Below are positions 8,229 to 18,135 of a stretch of DNA of 64,000 nt, piece by piece. Both the position numbers and the translations under genes were made by a program. Within the stretch, counting starts at the first letter, position 1; every line of letters begins with the position of its first letter. Source of the DNA: Kiritimatiellia bacterium. Its GTDB lineage: Bacteria; Verrucomicrobiota; Kiritimatiellia; UBA8416; YA12-FULL-48-11. The DNA lies in the NCBI GenBank assembly GCA_028716365.1, contig JAQUPZ010000001.1, positions 903,393 to 967,392 on the forward strand, in the 5' to 3' direction. The notes below the pieces were generated by a model, which saw nothing but the letters and a program-made list of their open reading frames with translations, ran no database searches and was not told the DNA's origin.

Positions 8229-9769
8229 AGATTACTGGACATATTGGTAAGAGGAAAACATCTGATATTGGCTCAAATTCAATGCTGGATCGTCGTGATT
8301 TTCTGTCAACTCTTGTTCTCGGTACGGCAGCTATAACCATCACGCCTTGTGATCTTCAAGCTGTAGACGGTTTGTCTGGTGCGAAGCGTCCCAACATTAT
8401 TCTGGTTCTGTCGGATGATCACGGTTTTCCACATGTCGGCTGTTATGGTAATCCCGACATCAAAACACCGAACCTTGACAAATTTGCTTCTCAGGGAATG
8501 CGTTTCGACAGAGCGTACGTGATGTGTCCGCAGTGTGTACCGTCGCGCGCCACCATAATGACTGGCCGTTCGCCTGTACGTATTGCCATGACACGTTTTT
8601 CCGCGCCTCTACCGATGGATGTCAGGACATATCCGGAAGTTCTTCGAACGAATGGTTATTTTACCGGCGTGGCAGGCAGGACATACCATCTTGATGGTGG
8701 AGCCAGGACTCCAGAGATGAATGAGTTTTTCGATAAACATGAATTACGAACGTTTGAGAAGAGGGTTGATTTCTGTAAGACGGCCAGTGGTGGTCCTGCG
8801 ATTCTTGAACAATACAGGGAATTTCTTGATACCGTACCCAAAAACAAGCCGTTCTTTCTCCAGCTTTGTTTCAACGATCCTCACCGACCGCTGGATAAAA
8901 ATGCAATTCCTCAACCTCATGATCCGGTAAAATTAAAATTACCGGCACATTATCCTGATACACAACTTATAAGGGAGGATTTTGCCCGGTATTACGATGA
9001 GATTTCCCGTTTTGACAGCGACTTCGGCAAGGTAATGGAAGAACTGGAGAAACGAGGACTTGCGCAAAACACAATTGTTGCATTCATGGGCGACAATGGT
9101 TGTTCGCAATTTCGTGGTAAGGGTACGCTTTATGAATTTGGAATTCATGTTCCTTTGCTTGTGCGTTGGCCCGGCATTGTAAAGGCTGAGGCAACTACAG
9201 ATGTACTGGTTTCTGCCGAGGACCTGGCGCCGACTTTCCTTGAGGTTGCCGGGCTTAAGCCATTACCCGAAATGACGGGAGTCAGTTTTGCAAAACTTCT
9301 GTGCAGCGAGCCGTTTGAAGGGCGAAAGTATGTTTTTGCCGAGCGTGGTGCGCATGGAAGTGGTGGTCTGCCCCAGAATAGCGCGGCGTTCGATCTGAGT
9401 CGCTGTGTGGTTAGCAAGACTCATAAGTTTATTTATAATGCGCTCTGGCAGATTCCTTATACGCCGGTGGATTTTAACGGGGACCAGTTCTGGAAGGAAC
9501 TGGAGGAAATGAATGCCAGTGGAAAGCTTTCTCCCGAGATTTCGCGTATTTATTTCTCGCCTACGCGACCTATGATTGAACTGTATGATCTGGAGAAAGA
9601 TCCAAGGGAATTTGAAAACCTTGCAGGTAAACCGGAGTTTGCCGGGATCGAACACGAACTGAAATGGGCCCTCACTGAATGGATGATAATGGAACGTGAC
9701 TTTCTGCCGCTTCCAGTTCCTGCCGGAGCAAAGGCGGGAAGAAAAAATAAAGCGAAAGGTAAAAAATAA
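8225..9769 (+). CDS. Tat-exported S1 sulfatase
   Basis: 514 residues from the ATG that overlaps the upstream stop by four bases. A second in-frame ATG at 8282 (residue 20) would still keep the Tat motif DRRDFLS (22-28), so the true start is uncertain. Metal ligands LSDD are at 62-65, the formylglycine motif C-V-P-S-R at 104-108 (Cys104), and MGDNG in the C-terminal metal cluster. The family resembles iduronate-2-sulfatase/choline-sulfatase-like proteins in its CPQCVPSRATIMTGR context, which is only a hint. Basic tail GRKNKAKGKK. Its stop overlaps the next ATG (TAATG), so translation is coupled along the sulfatase series. Confidence 0.92.
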   Translation: MKITGHIGKRKTSDIGSNSMLDRRDFLSTLVLGTAAITITPCDLQAVDGLSGAKRPNIILVLSDDHGFPHVGCYGNPDIKTPNLDKFASQGMRFDRAYVMCPQCVPSRATIMTGRSPVRIAMTRFSAPLPMDVRTYPEVLRTNGYFTGVAGRTYHLDGGARTPEMNEFFDKHELRTFEKRVDFCKTASGGPAILEQYREFLDTVPKNKPFFLQLCFNDPHRPLDKNAIPQPHDPVKLKLPAHYPDTQLIREDFARYYDEISRFDSDFGKVMEELEKRGLAQNTIVAFMGDNGCSQFRGKGTLYEFGIHVPLLVRWPGIVKAEATTDVLVSAEDLAPTFLEVAGLKPLPEMTGVSFAKLLCSEPFEGRKYVFAERGAHGSGGLPQNSAAFDLSRCVVSKTHKFIYNALWQIPYTPVDFNGDQFWKELEEMNASGKLSPEISRIYFSPTRPMIELYDLEKDPREFENLAGKPEFAGIEHELKWALTEWMIMERDFLPLPVPAGAKAGRKNKAKGKK

Positions 9770-11235
9770 TGTTATTGAATGATTATTCGAGACGCGAATT
9801 TATTCAAACGGCTGGTGTCTGTGTTACCGCGGTGGCGTTGCCGGTATGGTTAAAAGCGGCAGATCGTGTTTCTCGCAGTGTTGGCGCTACAGCAGGCAAG
9901 CCGAATGTTTTGTTTATTCTGGCTGATGATATGCGGCCGGATTGCATCGGGGCTCTGGGTAATCCGAATATCAAGACACCGAACCTTGACAATCTGGTTG
10001 AACGTGGAATGTCTTTTACGCATGCATATTGCCTGGGGTCTAACAGTGGGGCCGTCTGCATGCCAAGCCGTACAATGATCCTGACCGGTCGTTCAGTGTT
10101 TCATATCAGTAATGGCGGATTTGGAAATTCATGTAATGATACTTACACGCCGTGGGCAAAGGCAATGAGTGCCGGTGGTTATGACACTTTTCATCTAGGG
10201 AAGAGGGGTAATTCATTTTTACCAGGCATGGAAGCGTTCGATACATGTCTCTATACACAGGGAATTGGAGCAGACCAGCACGAGGTATCGAGCCAGAAAA
10301 CAGCAGACCGGATCATTGAGTACCTTCGGGGCCGCAATACTGCAAAGCCTTTCTTTATCTACATGGCGCCGCCCGTGCCGCATGATCCGCGAGTTGCGCC
10401 AAAAGAATTCATGGATCAATACGATCCTGCCAAAATCCCGTTGCCGGAGAATTTCTTGCCGGTACATCCGTTCGATAACGGTGAAATGACCGTGCGCGAC
10501 GAGAAACTGGCGCCATGGCCGCGCACGCCAGAGATTGTTCGAAGGCATTTGGCCGATGATTACGCATGTATCACCTGTCTTGATCATCATATTGGCCGCA
10601 TCATTGATGTCTTGAAGGATGCCGAACAACTTGACAATACGATTGTGATCTTTGCCGCCGACAACGGTTTGTCGATCGGTGAGCACGGATTATTTGGCAA
10701 GCAAAACCTTTATGAGTTTGGAGGAATGCATGTACCCTTGATTATAGCCGGGCCGGGCATTCCACGCGGTAAAACGGGTGCTTTCACGTATCTCTATGAT
10801 CTTTATCCCACAGTCTGCGAACTGACTGGTACATCCATACCGCCTGAGGTGGAAAGCAAGAGTCTCGTACCGGTCATTACTGGAAAAGCCGTGAAGGTGC
10901 GGGATTATGTTTTTACTGCTTATAGAAACTGCCAGCGTGCTGTCCGTAATGAACGATGGAAACTGATACGTTATCCTAGGATTAACAAGAGCCAGCTCTT
11001 CGATCTGGAGAAAGATCCGCATGAAATAAGTGACCTTGCTGACAAACCGGAATGTACCGACAAGGTGAAGGAAATGATGGCCATTCTGGGAAAACTGCAG
11101 AAGGAATATGACGACAGTTGTCCGCTGATTTCGACTAATCCTGGGGATCCAGCCTGGTCACCGGAGAAGGCAATTGAAAATCAGAAAACTGATTCCACAA
11201 AACAAAAGCTGAAGAGGAAAGAGAGAAAGAAATAA
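9769..11235 (+). CDS. Tat-exported S1 sulfatase
   Basis: 488 residues. Tat motif SRREFIQ (7-13), metal ligands LADD (51-54), formylglycine motif C-M-P-S-R at 97-101 (Cys97) in the GAVCMPSRTMILTGR context, and AADNG with GEHGLFGKQNLYE as the second metal cluster and substrate loop. The MPSR variant and the GEHG loop are typical of iduronate/choline-sulfatase-like sulfatases; the actual sugar cannot be assigned. It ends in KLKRKERKK. The next gene starts 98 bases downstream, so this tail is not needed as a ribosome site for an overlapping gene. Confidence 0.93.
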   Translation: MLLNDYSRREFIQTAGVCVTAVALPVWLKAADRVSRSVGATAGKPNVLFILADDMRPDCIGALGNPNIKTPNLDNLVERGMSFTHAYCLGSNSGAVCMPSRTMILTGRSVFHISNGGFGNSCNDTYTPWAKAMSAGGYDTFHLGKRGNSFLPGMEAFDTCLYTQGIGADQHEVSSQKTADRIIEYLRGRNTAKPFFIYMAPPVPHDPRVAPKEFMDQYDPAKIPLPENFLPVHPFDNGEMTVRDEKLAPWPRTPEIVRRHLADDYACITCLDHHIGRIIDVLKDAEQLDNTIVIFAADNGLSIGEHGLFGKQNLYEFGGMHVPLIIAGPGIPRGKTGAFTYLYDLYPTVCELTGTSIPPEVESKSLVPVITGKAVKVRDYVFTAYRNCQRAVRNERWKLIRYPRINKSQLFDLEKDPHEISDLADKPECTDKVKEMMAILGKLQKEYDDSCPLISTNPGDPAWSPEKAIENQKTDSTKQKLKRKERKK

Positions 11236-11333
11236 ATTTAACATCAGCCGTCGCGATTTCATTTTAATAATGGTATTAAACAGGTAAACAACAGGTTGGG
11301 AATGACAAAGTAACGAAAGTGAAGGGACAATAT

Positions 11334-12782
11334 ATGAAAGTGAATATAATGAAGACAGTGGCTGCTGCAATTCTTGCAGCGATGATGATCTCTCCAGTGG
11401 TACGTGCGGCATCTCAGGAAATAAACGAAACTAAGGAACAGAGGGACGCACGAATGGCATGGTGGAGAGATGCTCGGTTCGGTATGTTCGTACATTGGGG
11501 ACTGTATTCCGGGTTGGCTGGTACTTGGGATGGGAAACCGGTGGGAACAAAAGGCGGAATGGAATGGATACAACAGCGGGTAAAGGTCGATACCGACACT
11601 TATGCCAAGCGCGCTATCCCGTTGTTTAAACCTTCACCAGACTTTGCCCGTGAATGGGCAAAACTCGCCAGGGAAGCAGGCTGCCGTTATATAGTATTTA
11701 CCACCAAGCACCACGATGGTTTTGCGTTACACAATTCCAGGGTCAGTGATTACGATGCCGGCTCAGTGTTGAATCGTGACCTTGTGAAAGAGATTGTTGA
11801 CGCTGCTCGTGCCGAGGGGTTGCGTGTAGGATTCTATCATTCTGTCATCGACTGGCATCATGACCAATACGAATATGCACGGTCCAAACAATTACCGCAT
11901 CCTCTAAAGGGTAAACCGTATCCTAATGGTGAGCGAACTCATGCGAAATATCTGGACTACCTGCACGGTGAGGTCAACGAACTTGTTTCCAACTATGGTG
12001 TAGTAGACGTGCTTTGGTGGGATTACAGTGCGCAGGATTTTCAGGGTGATGAAGCGTGGAAAGCATTTGAACTGATGCAAAAAGTACGCGAAAAACAACC
12101 TGCAATCATCATGAATAACCGTCTATTTCGCAGTCAGGAAGCGGGTTGGTCGAGCATGGGCACCGCGGGTTACATTCCCCGGCTTGATCCGAAACATGGC
12201 GATTTTATTACTCCAGAACAGCATATCCCGGCGACAGGCATGCCGGGCATTGACTGGGAAACCTGCATGACATTAAATACCACCTGGGGTTACAGCGAAC
12301 ATGACAAGGCATGGAAATCTGATGAGACACTCATTCGAAATCTCATCGATATCGCAAGCAAGGGCGGTAATTATCTGTTGAACATCGGTCCGAAGGGGGA
12401 TGGAAGCGTACCCGAAGAAAGTATCAAGTCGATGCACGCTATTGGTGCATGGATGAAGATCAACGGCGAGTCGATCTACGGTACTAGTGCCAGTCCGTTC
12501 GAAAAGCTGACTTGGGGGCGATGTACGCAGAAATCACAGGCAGGCGGCAAGACGCGTTTGTACCTTCATGTCTTCGACTGGCCGACGGACAAGACATTGG
12601 TTTTGCCTGGTCTTGTGAACAAACCAGCCAAAGCCGTCATGTTGACCGATAGCCGGTCTCTCAACGTGACGACATGCGACAACCGGGTAACCATTGCCAT
12701 TCCGGTGGAGGCGCCTGATAAGATCGCGACCGTCATTGCATTGGATATCGAAGGATTACCAAAGGTCATAAAGCCTCAATAA
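11334..12782 (+). CDS. Secreted alpha-L-fucosidase, GH29
   Basis: 482 residues from the ATG at 11334; AAGGGA lies 6 bases upstream, and the GTG at 11319 is rejected for lack of a site. A signal peptide (1-26) precedes a GH29 catalytic barrel: WWRDARFGMFVHWGLYSG (43-60), TTKHHDGF (123-130), VDVLWWDYS with the likely nucleophile Asp230, and the family segment GGNYLLNIGPKGDG. A small beta domain closes the protein. GH29 enzymes release terminal alpha-L-fucose with retention. Lying between sulfatases in the same direction, it points to a sulfated, fucose-bearing glycan. Family assignment is very sure; linkage preference is unknown. Confidence 0.95.
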   Translation: MKVNIMKTVAAAILAAMMISPVVRAASQEINETKEQRDARMAWWRDARFGMFVHWGLYSGLAGTWDGKPVGTKGGMEWIQQRVKVDTDTYAKRAIPLFKPSPDFAREWAKLAREAGCRYIVFTTKHHDGFALHNSRVSDYDAGSVLNRDLVKEIVDAARAEGLRVGFYHSVIDWHHDQYEYARSKQLPHPLKGKPYPNGERTHAKYLDYLHGEVNELVSNYGVVDVLWWDYSAQDFQGDEAWKAFELMQKVREKQPAIIMNNRLFRSQEAGWSSMGTAGYIPRLDPKHGDFITPEQHIPATGMPGIDWETCMTLNTTWGYSEHDKAWKSDETLIRNLIDIASKGGNYLLNIGPKGDGSVPEESIKSMHAIGAWMKINGESIYGTSASPFEKLTWGRCTQKSQAGGKTRLYLHVFDWPTDKTLVLPGLVNKPAKAVMLTDSRSLNVTTCDNRVTIAIPVEAPDKIATVIALDIEGLPKVIKPQ

Positions 12783-12833
12783 AATTCGGAAAAATAAGCC
12801 GGGTCTACTGGGTATATAATAGAGATCTGGGAA

Positions 12834-14453
12834 ATGAATAAAAATATTTCGCGCAGGGAATTCCTGTTTCTATCCGGTTTCGGGGTGGCTGCATTTGCCA
12901 TGCCGGATTATGCGATCGACCGCAAATGTGCCTTTGCGCAAGAATCTGCTTGTAAACCTAATATTCTTTTTTGTGTAGCTGACGATGCAACCTATAACTC
13001 CTTTGGTGCCTATGGTTGCCGCTGGGTAAAGACGCCGGGTTTTGACCGCGTGGCGCGCGAAGGAATTCTTTTCACGCGTGCTTACACGCCCAACGCCAAA
13101 TGCGCGCCATCACGGGCGTGTATTCTCACTGGCCGTAACCCATGGCAGCTTGAAGAAGCGTGTAATCATGTTCCGTTCTTTCCCTCAAAGTTCAAGACGT
13201 ACGCGGAAGCACTTGCGGAATATGGTTACTTCGTTGGTAAAACGGCGAAGGGCTGGGCCCCTGGCGAACCGGGCAAAATTGATGGCAAGCCCCGTCTATT
13301 GGCGGGTCAACCGTTTGATAAACGAACGGCGCCACCGCCTGCTTCCGGTATTTCGAAAAACGATTACGCTGCGAACTTCAAAGATTTTCTCGATGCGAGG
13401 CCGAAAAATAAACCATGGTGTTTCTGGTATGGTGGTGTTGAACCACATCGTGCTTACGAGTACGGTTCGGGGGTTGCCAAAGGTGCCAAGCGCCTCATTG
13501 ATATCGACAAGGTACCCTCGTTCTGGCCGGACAACGACGTGGTACGCAACGATATGCTCGATTATGCTTTTGAAATAGAACATTTCGATTCCCACCTATC
13601 ACGCATGATTGACCTGCTGGAACAGCGTGGAGAGCTCGATAATACTATAGTCGTTGTGACTGCCGACAATGGCATGCCGTTCCCGCGCGTGAAGGGACAG
13701 GAGTATGAACTTTCAAATCATCTTCCGCTTGCAATCATGTGGAAGAAAGGCATCAAGAAACCGGGTCGCGTTGTGGATGATTTTGTGAGTTTTATAGACT
13801 TCGCGCCGACATTTATTGAAGCGGCTGGAGTTGCATGGAATACCACGGGAATGGCTCCAAGTCCGGGCAGGAGTCTTGCAGATATTTTCTTTTCTGAAAA
13901 AACAGGTCGTGTAAACCCGGTACGGGACCATGTTCTTCTTGGACAGGAACGGCATGATGTCGGGCGTCCGCATGACTGGGGTTATCCAATTCGCGCCATT
14001 ATCAAAGATGACATGTTATATCTGCATAATTTCGAATCATCACGCTGGCCAGCATGCAATCCTGAAACTGGTTACTTGAATTGTGACGGTGGACCGACAA
14101 AAACGGAGATTCTTAAAACACGTACTGATTCAAACAAGCATTATCTTTGGCAATTATCTTTCGGCCTGCGGTCCCGGGAGGAACTTTATAATCTTGGTGT
14201 TGATTCCGAATGTATAACTAACCTCGCTGGTGACGAAAAATACCGGGAGATAAAAAACGCGCTGAAAGGGCAACTATTCCGTGAACTGAAGGAACAAAAA
14301 GACCCGCGAATGTTTGGTAACGGCGATGTATTTGACAAGTATCCCTATGCCGACGAACGGATGAGAAATTTTTATGAGCGTTTCATGAAAGGTGAGAAAA
14401 TGAGAGCGGGCTGGGTAAATGATTCCGATTTTGAAAAAGAACCGGTGAGATGA
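12834..14453 (+). CDS. Tat-exported S1 sulfatase
   Basis: 539 residues. Tat motif SRREFLF (6-12) with a cleavage-like A-F-A near residue 35. Metal ligands VADD (48-51), formylglycine motif C-A-P-S-R at 90-94 (Cys90) followed by [14 protein letters not shown], and [10 protein letters not shown] in the second metal cluster. Together with the next gene it belongs to a sulfatase branch with a GMP motif after the DNG/DHG site, probably a duplicated pair. Unlike most sulfatases here it ends without a basic tail (FEKEPVR). The gap to the next gene is only 16 bases. Substrate unknown. Confidence 0.92.
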   Translation: MNKNISRREFLFLSGFGVAAFAMPDYAIDRKCAFAQESACKPNILFCVADDATYNSFGAYGCRWVKTPGFDRVAREGILFTRAYTPNAKCAPSRACILTGRNPWQLEEACNHVPFFPSKFKTYAEALAEYGYFVGKTAKGWAPGEPGKIDGKPRLLAGQPFDKRTAPPPASGISKNDYAANFKDFLDARPKNKPWCFWYGGVEPHRAYEYGSGVAKGAKRLIDIDKVPSFWPDNDVVRNDMLDYAFEIEHFDSHLSRMIDLLEQRGELDNTIVVVTADNGMPFPRVKGQEYELSNHLPLAIMWKKGIKKPGRVVDDFVSFIDFAPTFIEAAGVAWNTTGMAPSPGRSLADIFFSEKTGRVNPVRDHVLLGQERHDVGRPHDWGYPIRAIIKDDMLYLHNFESSRWPACNPETGYLNCDGGPTKTEILKTRTDSNKHYLWQLSFGLRSREELYNLGVDSECITNLAGDEKYREIKNALKGQLFRELKEQKDPRMFGNGDVFDKYPYADERMRNFYERFMKGEKMRAGWVNDSDFEKEPVR

Positions 14454-14469
14454 CAGGAGTATTATTATT

Positions 14470-16149
14470 ATGAATAGACGTGAATTTTGCAGGAATATGA
14501 CGCTTGGAGTTGCGGCATTGTTTCTGCCTGACCATGTAAAAAGCGCTGAAACAGGAAATACGTCAGTAAACAAAAAACTCAACATCTTGTTTTGTTTTGC
14601 CGATGATTGGGGGCGTTATGCCGGTGTTTATTCGGGATTGGACGGGAGACCTACGATTAGTGATGTGGTAAAGACGCCTGTTATTGACCGGATCGCACGG
14701 GAAGGGGTCCTCTTCAGGAACGCTTTTGTGACTGCGCCAAGCTGTACGCCATGTCGCAGTTCGTTGTTGTCTGGCCAGTATTTTTTCCGAACCGGACTTG
14801 GTGCGATTCTTCAGGGGGCATCGTGGGATCCATTCATTCCTTCTTATCCGCTTATGCTGCGTGATGCTGGTTATCATATTGGTAAGAGTTACAAGGTGTG
14901 GAGTCCAGGGACTCCGGTTGATGCGCCGTACGGCGAGAAAAAATATGCTTACGAAAAAGCCGGGCGCGATTTCAACGACTTCTCTGAAAATGCAACAAAA
15001 CTGGTGCGAGGCGGGATGTCGTTTGAGGCAGCAAAGGAGAAAATACTGTCCCAGGTACGTGACAATTTTGACGCGTTCATAACCGATCGCAAGCCGGGCC
15101 AGCCTTTTTGTTACTGGTTTGGACCAACACTGACACACCGCAAATACGAAAAGGGTTCAGGCAAGGCGTTGTGGGGTATCGAACCGGATTCTGTGAAAGG
15201 TAAACTGCCGAAGTTCATGCCGGATGTACCGGAGGTACGTGCCGATTATACCGATTACATGGGCGAGATTCAGGCGTGGGACGCCGGTGTTGGTGTTCTG
15301 ATCAAGAAGTTGGAGGACATAGGAGAACTCGATAATACGCTTGTAGTTATCAGCGGTGACCATGGAATGCCTGGTGTACCCGGCGGCAAATGTAACCTTT
15401 ATGATCATGGTGTCAACGTTGCACTCATTGCACGCGGTCCCAAGATCAAAGGAGGGCGTGTTGTAGATGATTTCGTCAACATGATGGACATTGCGCCGAC
15501 CTTTCTCGAAGCGGGATGTATAAAGATTCCCGATGTGATGACTGGCCGTAGTTTTATGAATGTGCTGTATTCAGAAAAATCCGGACTGGTTGATACTGAC
15601 CGTACATGGGTCGTCACTGGCCGTGAGCGGCACGTTGCCGCAGCACGTGAAGGCAATTTGCCATACCCGCATCGTGCGTTGAGAACCAAGGATTTTCTGT
15701 ATATCCGCAACTTTGCTCCAGACCGCTGGCCAATGGGCAAGCCGAACTTCACAAGCAAGACGGACATGCCTTCTCTTGGCGACATTGAACAAAACACCTT
15801 TGCCACCTTCGCAGACATGGATGCCAGTCCAACCAAGGCATGGCTGGTCGGGCAGTTTGACGAACAGCAGTGGAAATGGAATTATGACTATGCATTCGCG
15901 AAACGGCCTGCCGAGGAAATGTATGATCTACGTAATGATCCGGATGAAACAAGGAACATTGCCGCCGACCCAGCTTATGCCGAAAAGAAACGTGAACTAG
16001 CAGATCGTTTGATGAAAGTCCTGAAAGACGCAAAAGATCCGCGCGTTTTTGGTGATGGTATGACTTTCGAACGCTCACCGTTTACCGATGCCCAACCAGC
16101 CGGCGCCAACCGAACCAAGGGGAAGAGAGAGAAGAAAAATACCCGTTAA
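14470..16149 (+). CDS. Tat-exported S1 sulfatase with C-T-P-C-R active-site motif
   Basis: 559 residues. A strong AGGAG lies upstream. Tat-type start MNRREFCRN, metal ligands FADD (43-46), and the formylglycine motif C-T-P-C-R at 92-96, with Cys95 where Ser, Thr or Ala is usual. SGDHGMPG forms the second metal cluster. The insert between the metal site and the active-site motif ([12 protein letters not shown]) is longer than in its neighbours. It ends in a basic tail ([10 protein letters not shown]). It is close in architecture to the preceding sulfatase, and the next gene begins 8 bases later. Sulfatase identity is firm; whether the variant motif is matured by the usual enzymes is open. Confidence 0.92.
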   Translation: MNRREFCRNMTLGVAALFLPDHVKSAETGNTSVNKKLNILFCFADDWGRYAGVYSGLDGRPTISDVVKTPVIDRIAREGVLFRNAFVTAPSCTPCRSSLLSGQYFFRTGLGAILQGASWDPFIPSYPLMLRDAGYHIGKSYKVWSPGTPVDAPYGEKKYAYEKAGRDFNDFSENATKLVRGGMSFEAAKEKILSQVRDNFDAFITDRKPGQPFCYWFGPTLTHRKYEKGSGKALWGIEPDSVKGKLPKFMPDVPEVRADYTDYMGEIQAWDAGVGVLIKKLEDIGELDNTLVVISGDHGMPGVPGGKCNLYDHGVNVALIARGPKIKGGRVVDDFVNMMDIAPTFLEAGCIKIPDVMTGRSFMNVLYSEKSGLVDTDRTWVVTGRERHVAAAREGNLPYPHRALRTKDFLYIRNFAPDRWPMGKPNFTSKTDMPSLGDIEQNTFATFADMDASPTKAWLVGQFDEQQWKWNYDYAFAKRPAEEMYDLRNDPDETRNIAADPAYAEKKRELADRLMKVLKDAKDPRVFGDGMTFERSPFTDAQPAGANRTKGKREKKNTR

Positions 16150-16157
16150 GGAAGATT

Positions 16158-18032
16158 ATGAACAGACGTGAGTTTTTGAAAAGATCGGCGATAAGTATTG
16201 CTGCAGTTTCGATACCGAAGTGGACGAAAACGGCTGAAGACATATCCGCGCAAATAAAGCCAAACATCCTCTGGATCGTGGCAGAGGATATTAATCCGCA
16301 ATTAGGTTGTTTTGGCGATCCGAATGCGGTGACGCCGAACCTGGATAAGTTTGCCAGGGAAGCATTGCGTTATATTAACTGCTGGTCGACTGCACCTGTC
16401 TGCGCGCCGGCTAGGACAACGCTTATTACAGGTGTTTATCCAACCAGTACCGGCGCGGAGCACATGCGAAGTTTTATTAAAATGCCTAGCTTTATGAAGA
16501 TGTATCCGCAATTACTCCGTGAGGCCGGTTACTATTGTACGAATTGCGCAAAAGAAGACTACAATCTCGAAAAACCGGCGGAGATCTGGGATGTGTCGTC
16601 AAAAAAAGGGCATTGGAGAAACCGTCCATCCGGCAAACCGTTCATGGCAGTTTTCAATATCGAAAAAACCCACGAAAGCCAGATTCGTAAACGTCCTCAT
16701 GTACTGAAACATGATCCTGCAAAAATAAAACTTCCGGCATATCATCCTGATACACCTGAAGTACGGCAAGACTGGGCACAGTATTATGACAATATTACGG
16801 AAATGGATGAAATTGCCGGAAAATATCTCAAAGAACTGGAAGATGCTGATCTTGCGGATGACACGATTGTCTTTTTCTACGGCGATAATGGCGGTGGAAT
16901 GCCACGCAGTAAACGCTGGCCTTACAATTCCGGTCTTAATGTTCCGCTGATTGTCCGCATTCCGGGAAAGTTCAGGTACCTTGCACCAAAGGATTATAAA
17001 CCAGGCAATGCGACGGAAAGGATTGTTGGTTTCGTTGATTTTGTGCCAACACTTTTGAGTATGGTGGGTGTGAAACCACCTGACTGGATGCAGGGACATG
17101 CATTCATGGGCAAATACGAAGAGCCGCAGTCATATGTTCACGGTTTCCGTGGTCGTATGGATGATCGTTATGATATGGTTCGATCGGTACGTAATAATCG
17201 CTATCTTTATATCCGTAATTACATGCCACATTTGATTTATGGTCAGCATATTGCCTACATGTTCCAGACACCGACAACACAGGTCTGGAAAAAACTTTAT
17301 GACGAAGGAAAACTCAAGCCACCACAAACATTCTTCTGGGAGCCCAAACCACCGGAAGAACTGTACGATCTGCAGGCTGATCCGGATGAGGTGAAAAATC
17401 TTGCCAAGTCACCCGATCATCAGGCAGTACTTCAGGAACTTTGCAAGATTCAACAGGAACACGCATTGAAAATTCGTGATGTTGGCTTTTTGCCTGAATC
17501 GGAAATGCACCGGAGATCCGAAAATACTACACCATATGAGATGGGGCATGATCCGAAGAAATATCCAATCGATAAAATCATGGCGATGGCAGAAAATGCT
17601 TCTTCGCTCAAGCCCGATGACTTGCCGCAACTTAAAAGTGGTTTGGAAGACAGCGATAGTGCCGTACGTTACTGGGCAGTGCTGGGTTTCGTGATGCGCG
17701 GGACTTCTGCGGTAAACTCCGTTCGTGATGAACTTTGTTCCTTGCTCACGGATAAAGTCCCTTCGGTCCGTATTGCTGTGACACGGGCATTCGGACTCTA
17801 CGGCAATAATGAAGACCTGGAACTGATATTACCTGTACTGGAGAAGCTTGCATCCCCGCAGGGGAATGGGGTATATGTATCCATGGAAGCATTAAATGTA
17901 ATTGATACTCTTGGTAATAAAGCTGACAGCCTGAAAGATATGTTGAAAACACTTCCACGCAAGGACCCTGATGCATCCGGCCGGATCATGGGAGTCTCAA
18001 AACTTCTTGAAAAGATTCTCGGCAGTAAATAA
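16158..18032 (+). CDS. Tat-exported S1 sulfatase fused to HEAT-like repeats
   Basis: 624 residues. Tat-type start MNRREFLKRS; metal site VAED (41-44, Glu in the first ligand place), formylglycine motif C-A-P-A-R at 82-86 (Cys82) and FYGDNGGG in the second cluster. The sulfatase domain ends near residue 450. From about 480 to 615 there are HEAT-like helical repeats (SGLEDSDSAVRYWAVLGF, TDKVPSVRIAVTRAFGLYG). HEAT repeats usually mediate protein contact, so this enzyme may dock onto a partner; the next gene is itself a HEAT-repeat protein. It lacks the lysine-rich tail of its neighbours. AED plus CAPAR places it near the SGSH-like branch, as with the gene at 6756. Confidence 0.92.
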   Translation: MNRREFLKRSAISIAAVSIPKWTKTAEDISAQIKPNILWIVAEDINPQLGCFGDPNAVTPNLDKFAREALRYINCWSTAPVCAPARTTLITGVYPTSTGAEHMRSFIKMPSFMKMYPQLLREAGYYCTNCAKEDYNLEKPAEIWDVSSKKGHWRNRPSGKPFMAVFNIEKTHESQIRKRPHVLKHDPAKIKLPAYHPDTPEVRQDWAQYYDNITEMDEIAGKYLKELEDADLADDTIVFFYGDNGGGMPRSKRWPYNSGLNVPLIVRIPGKFRYLAPKDYKPGNATERIVGFVDFVPTLLSMVGVKPPDWMQGHAFMGKYEEPQSYVHGFRGRMDDRYDMVRSVRNNRYLYIRNYMPHLIYGQHIAYMFQTPTTQVWKKLYDEGKLKPPQTFFWEPKPPEELYDLQADPDEVKNLAKSPDHQAVLQELCKIQQEHALKIRDVGFLPESEMHRRSENTTPYEMGHDPKKYPIDKIMAMAENASSLKPDDLPQLKSGLEDSDSAVRYWAVLGFVMRGTSAVNSVRDELCSLLTDKVPSVRIAVTRAFGLYGNNEDLELILPVLEKLASPQGNGVYVSMEALNVIDTLGNKADSLKDMLKTLPRKDPDASGRIMGVSKLLEKILGSK

Positions 18033-18135
18033 TTCCTGCGATGCGTCTGGCTATAGTTTTGAACTATTGTCAAGAAGTGCATCCGGTCATAAACATCGAA
18101 TATTTCTGAAAAGTAAAATGCGAAATGGAGACAAA

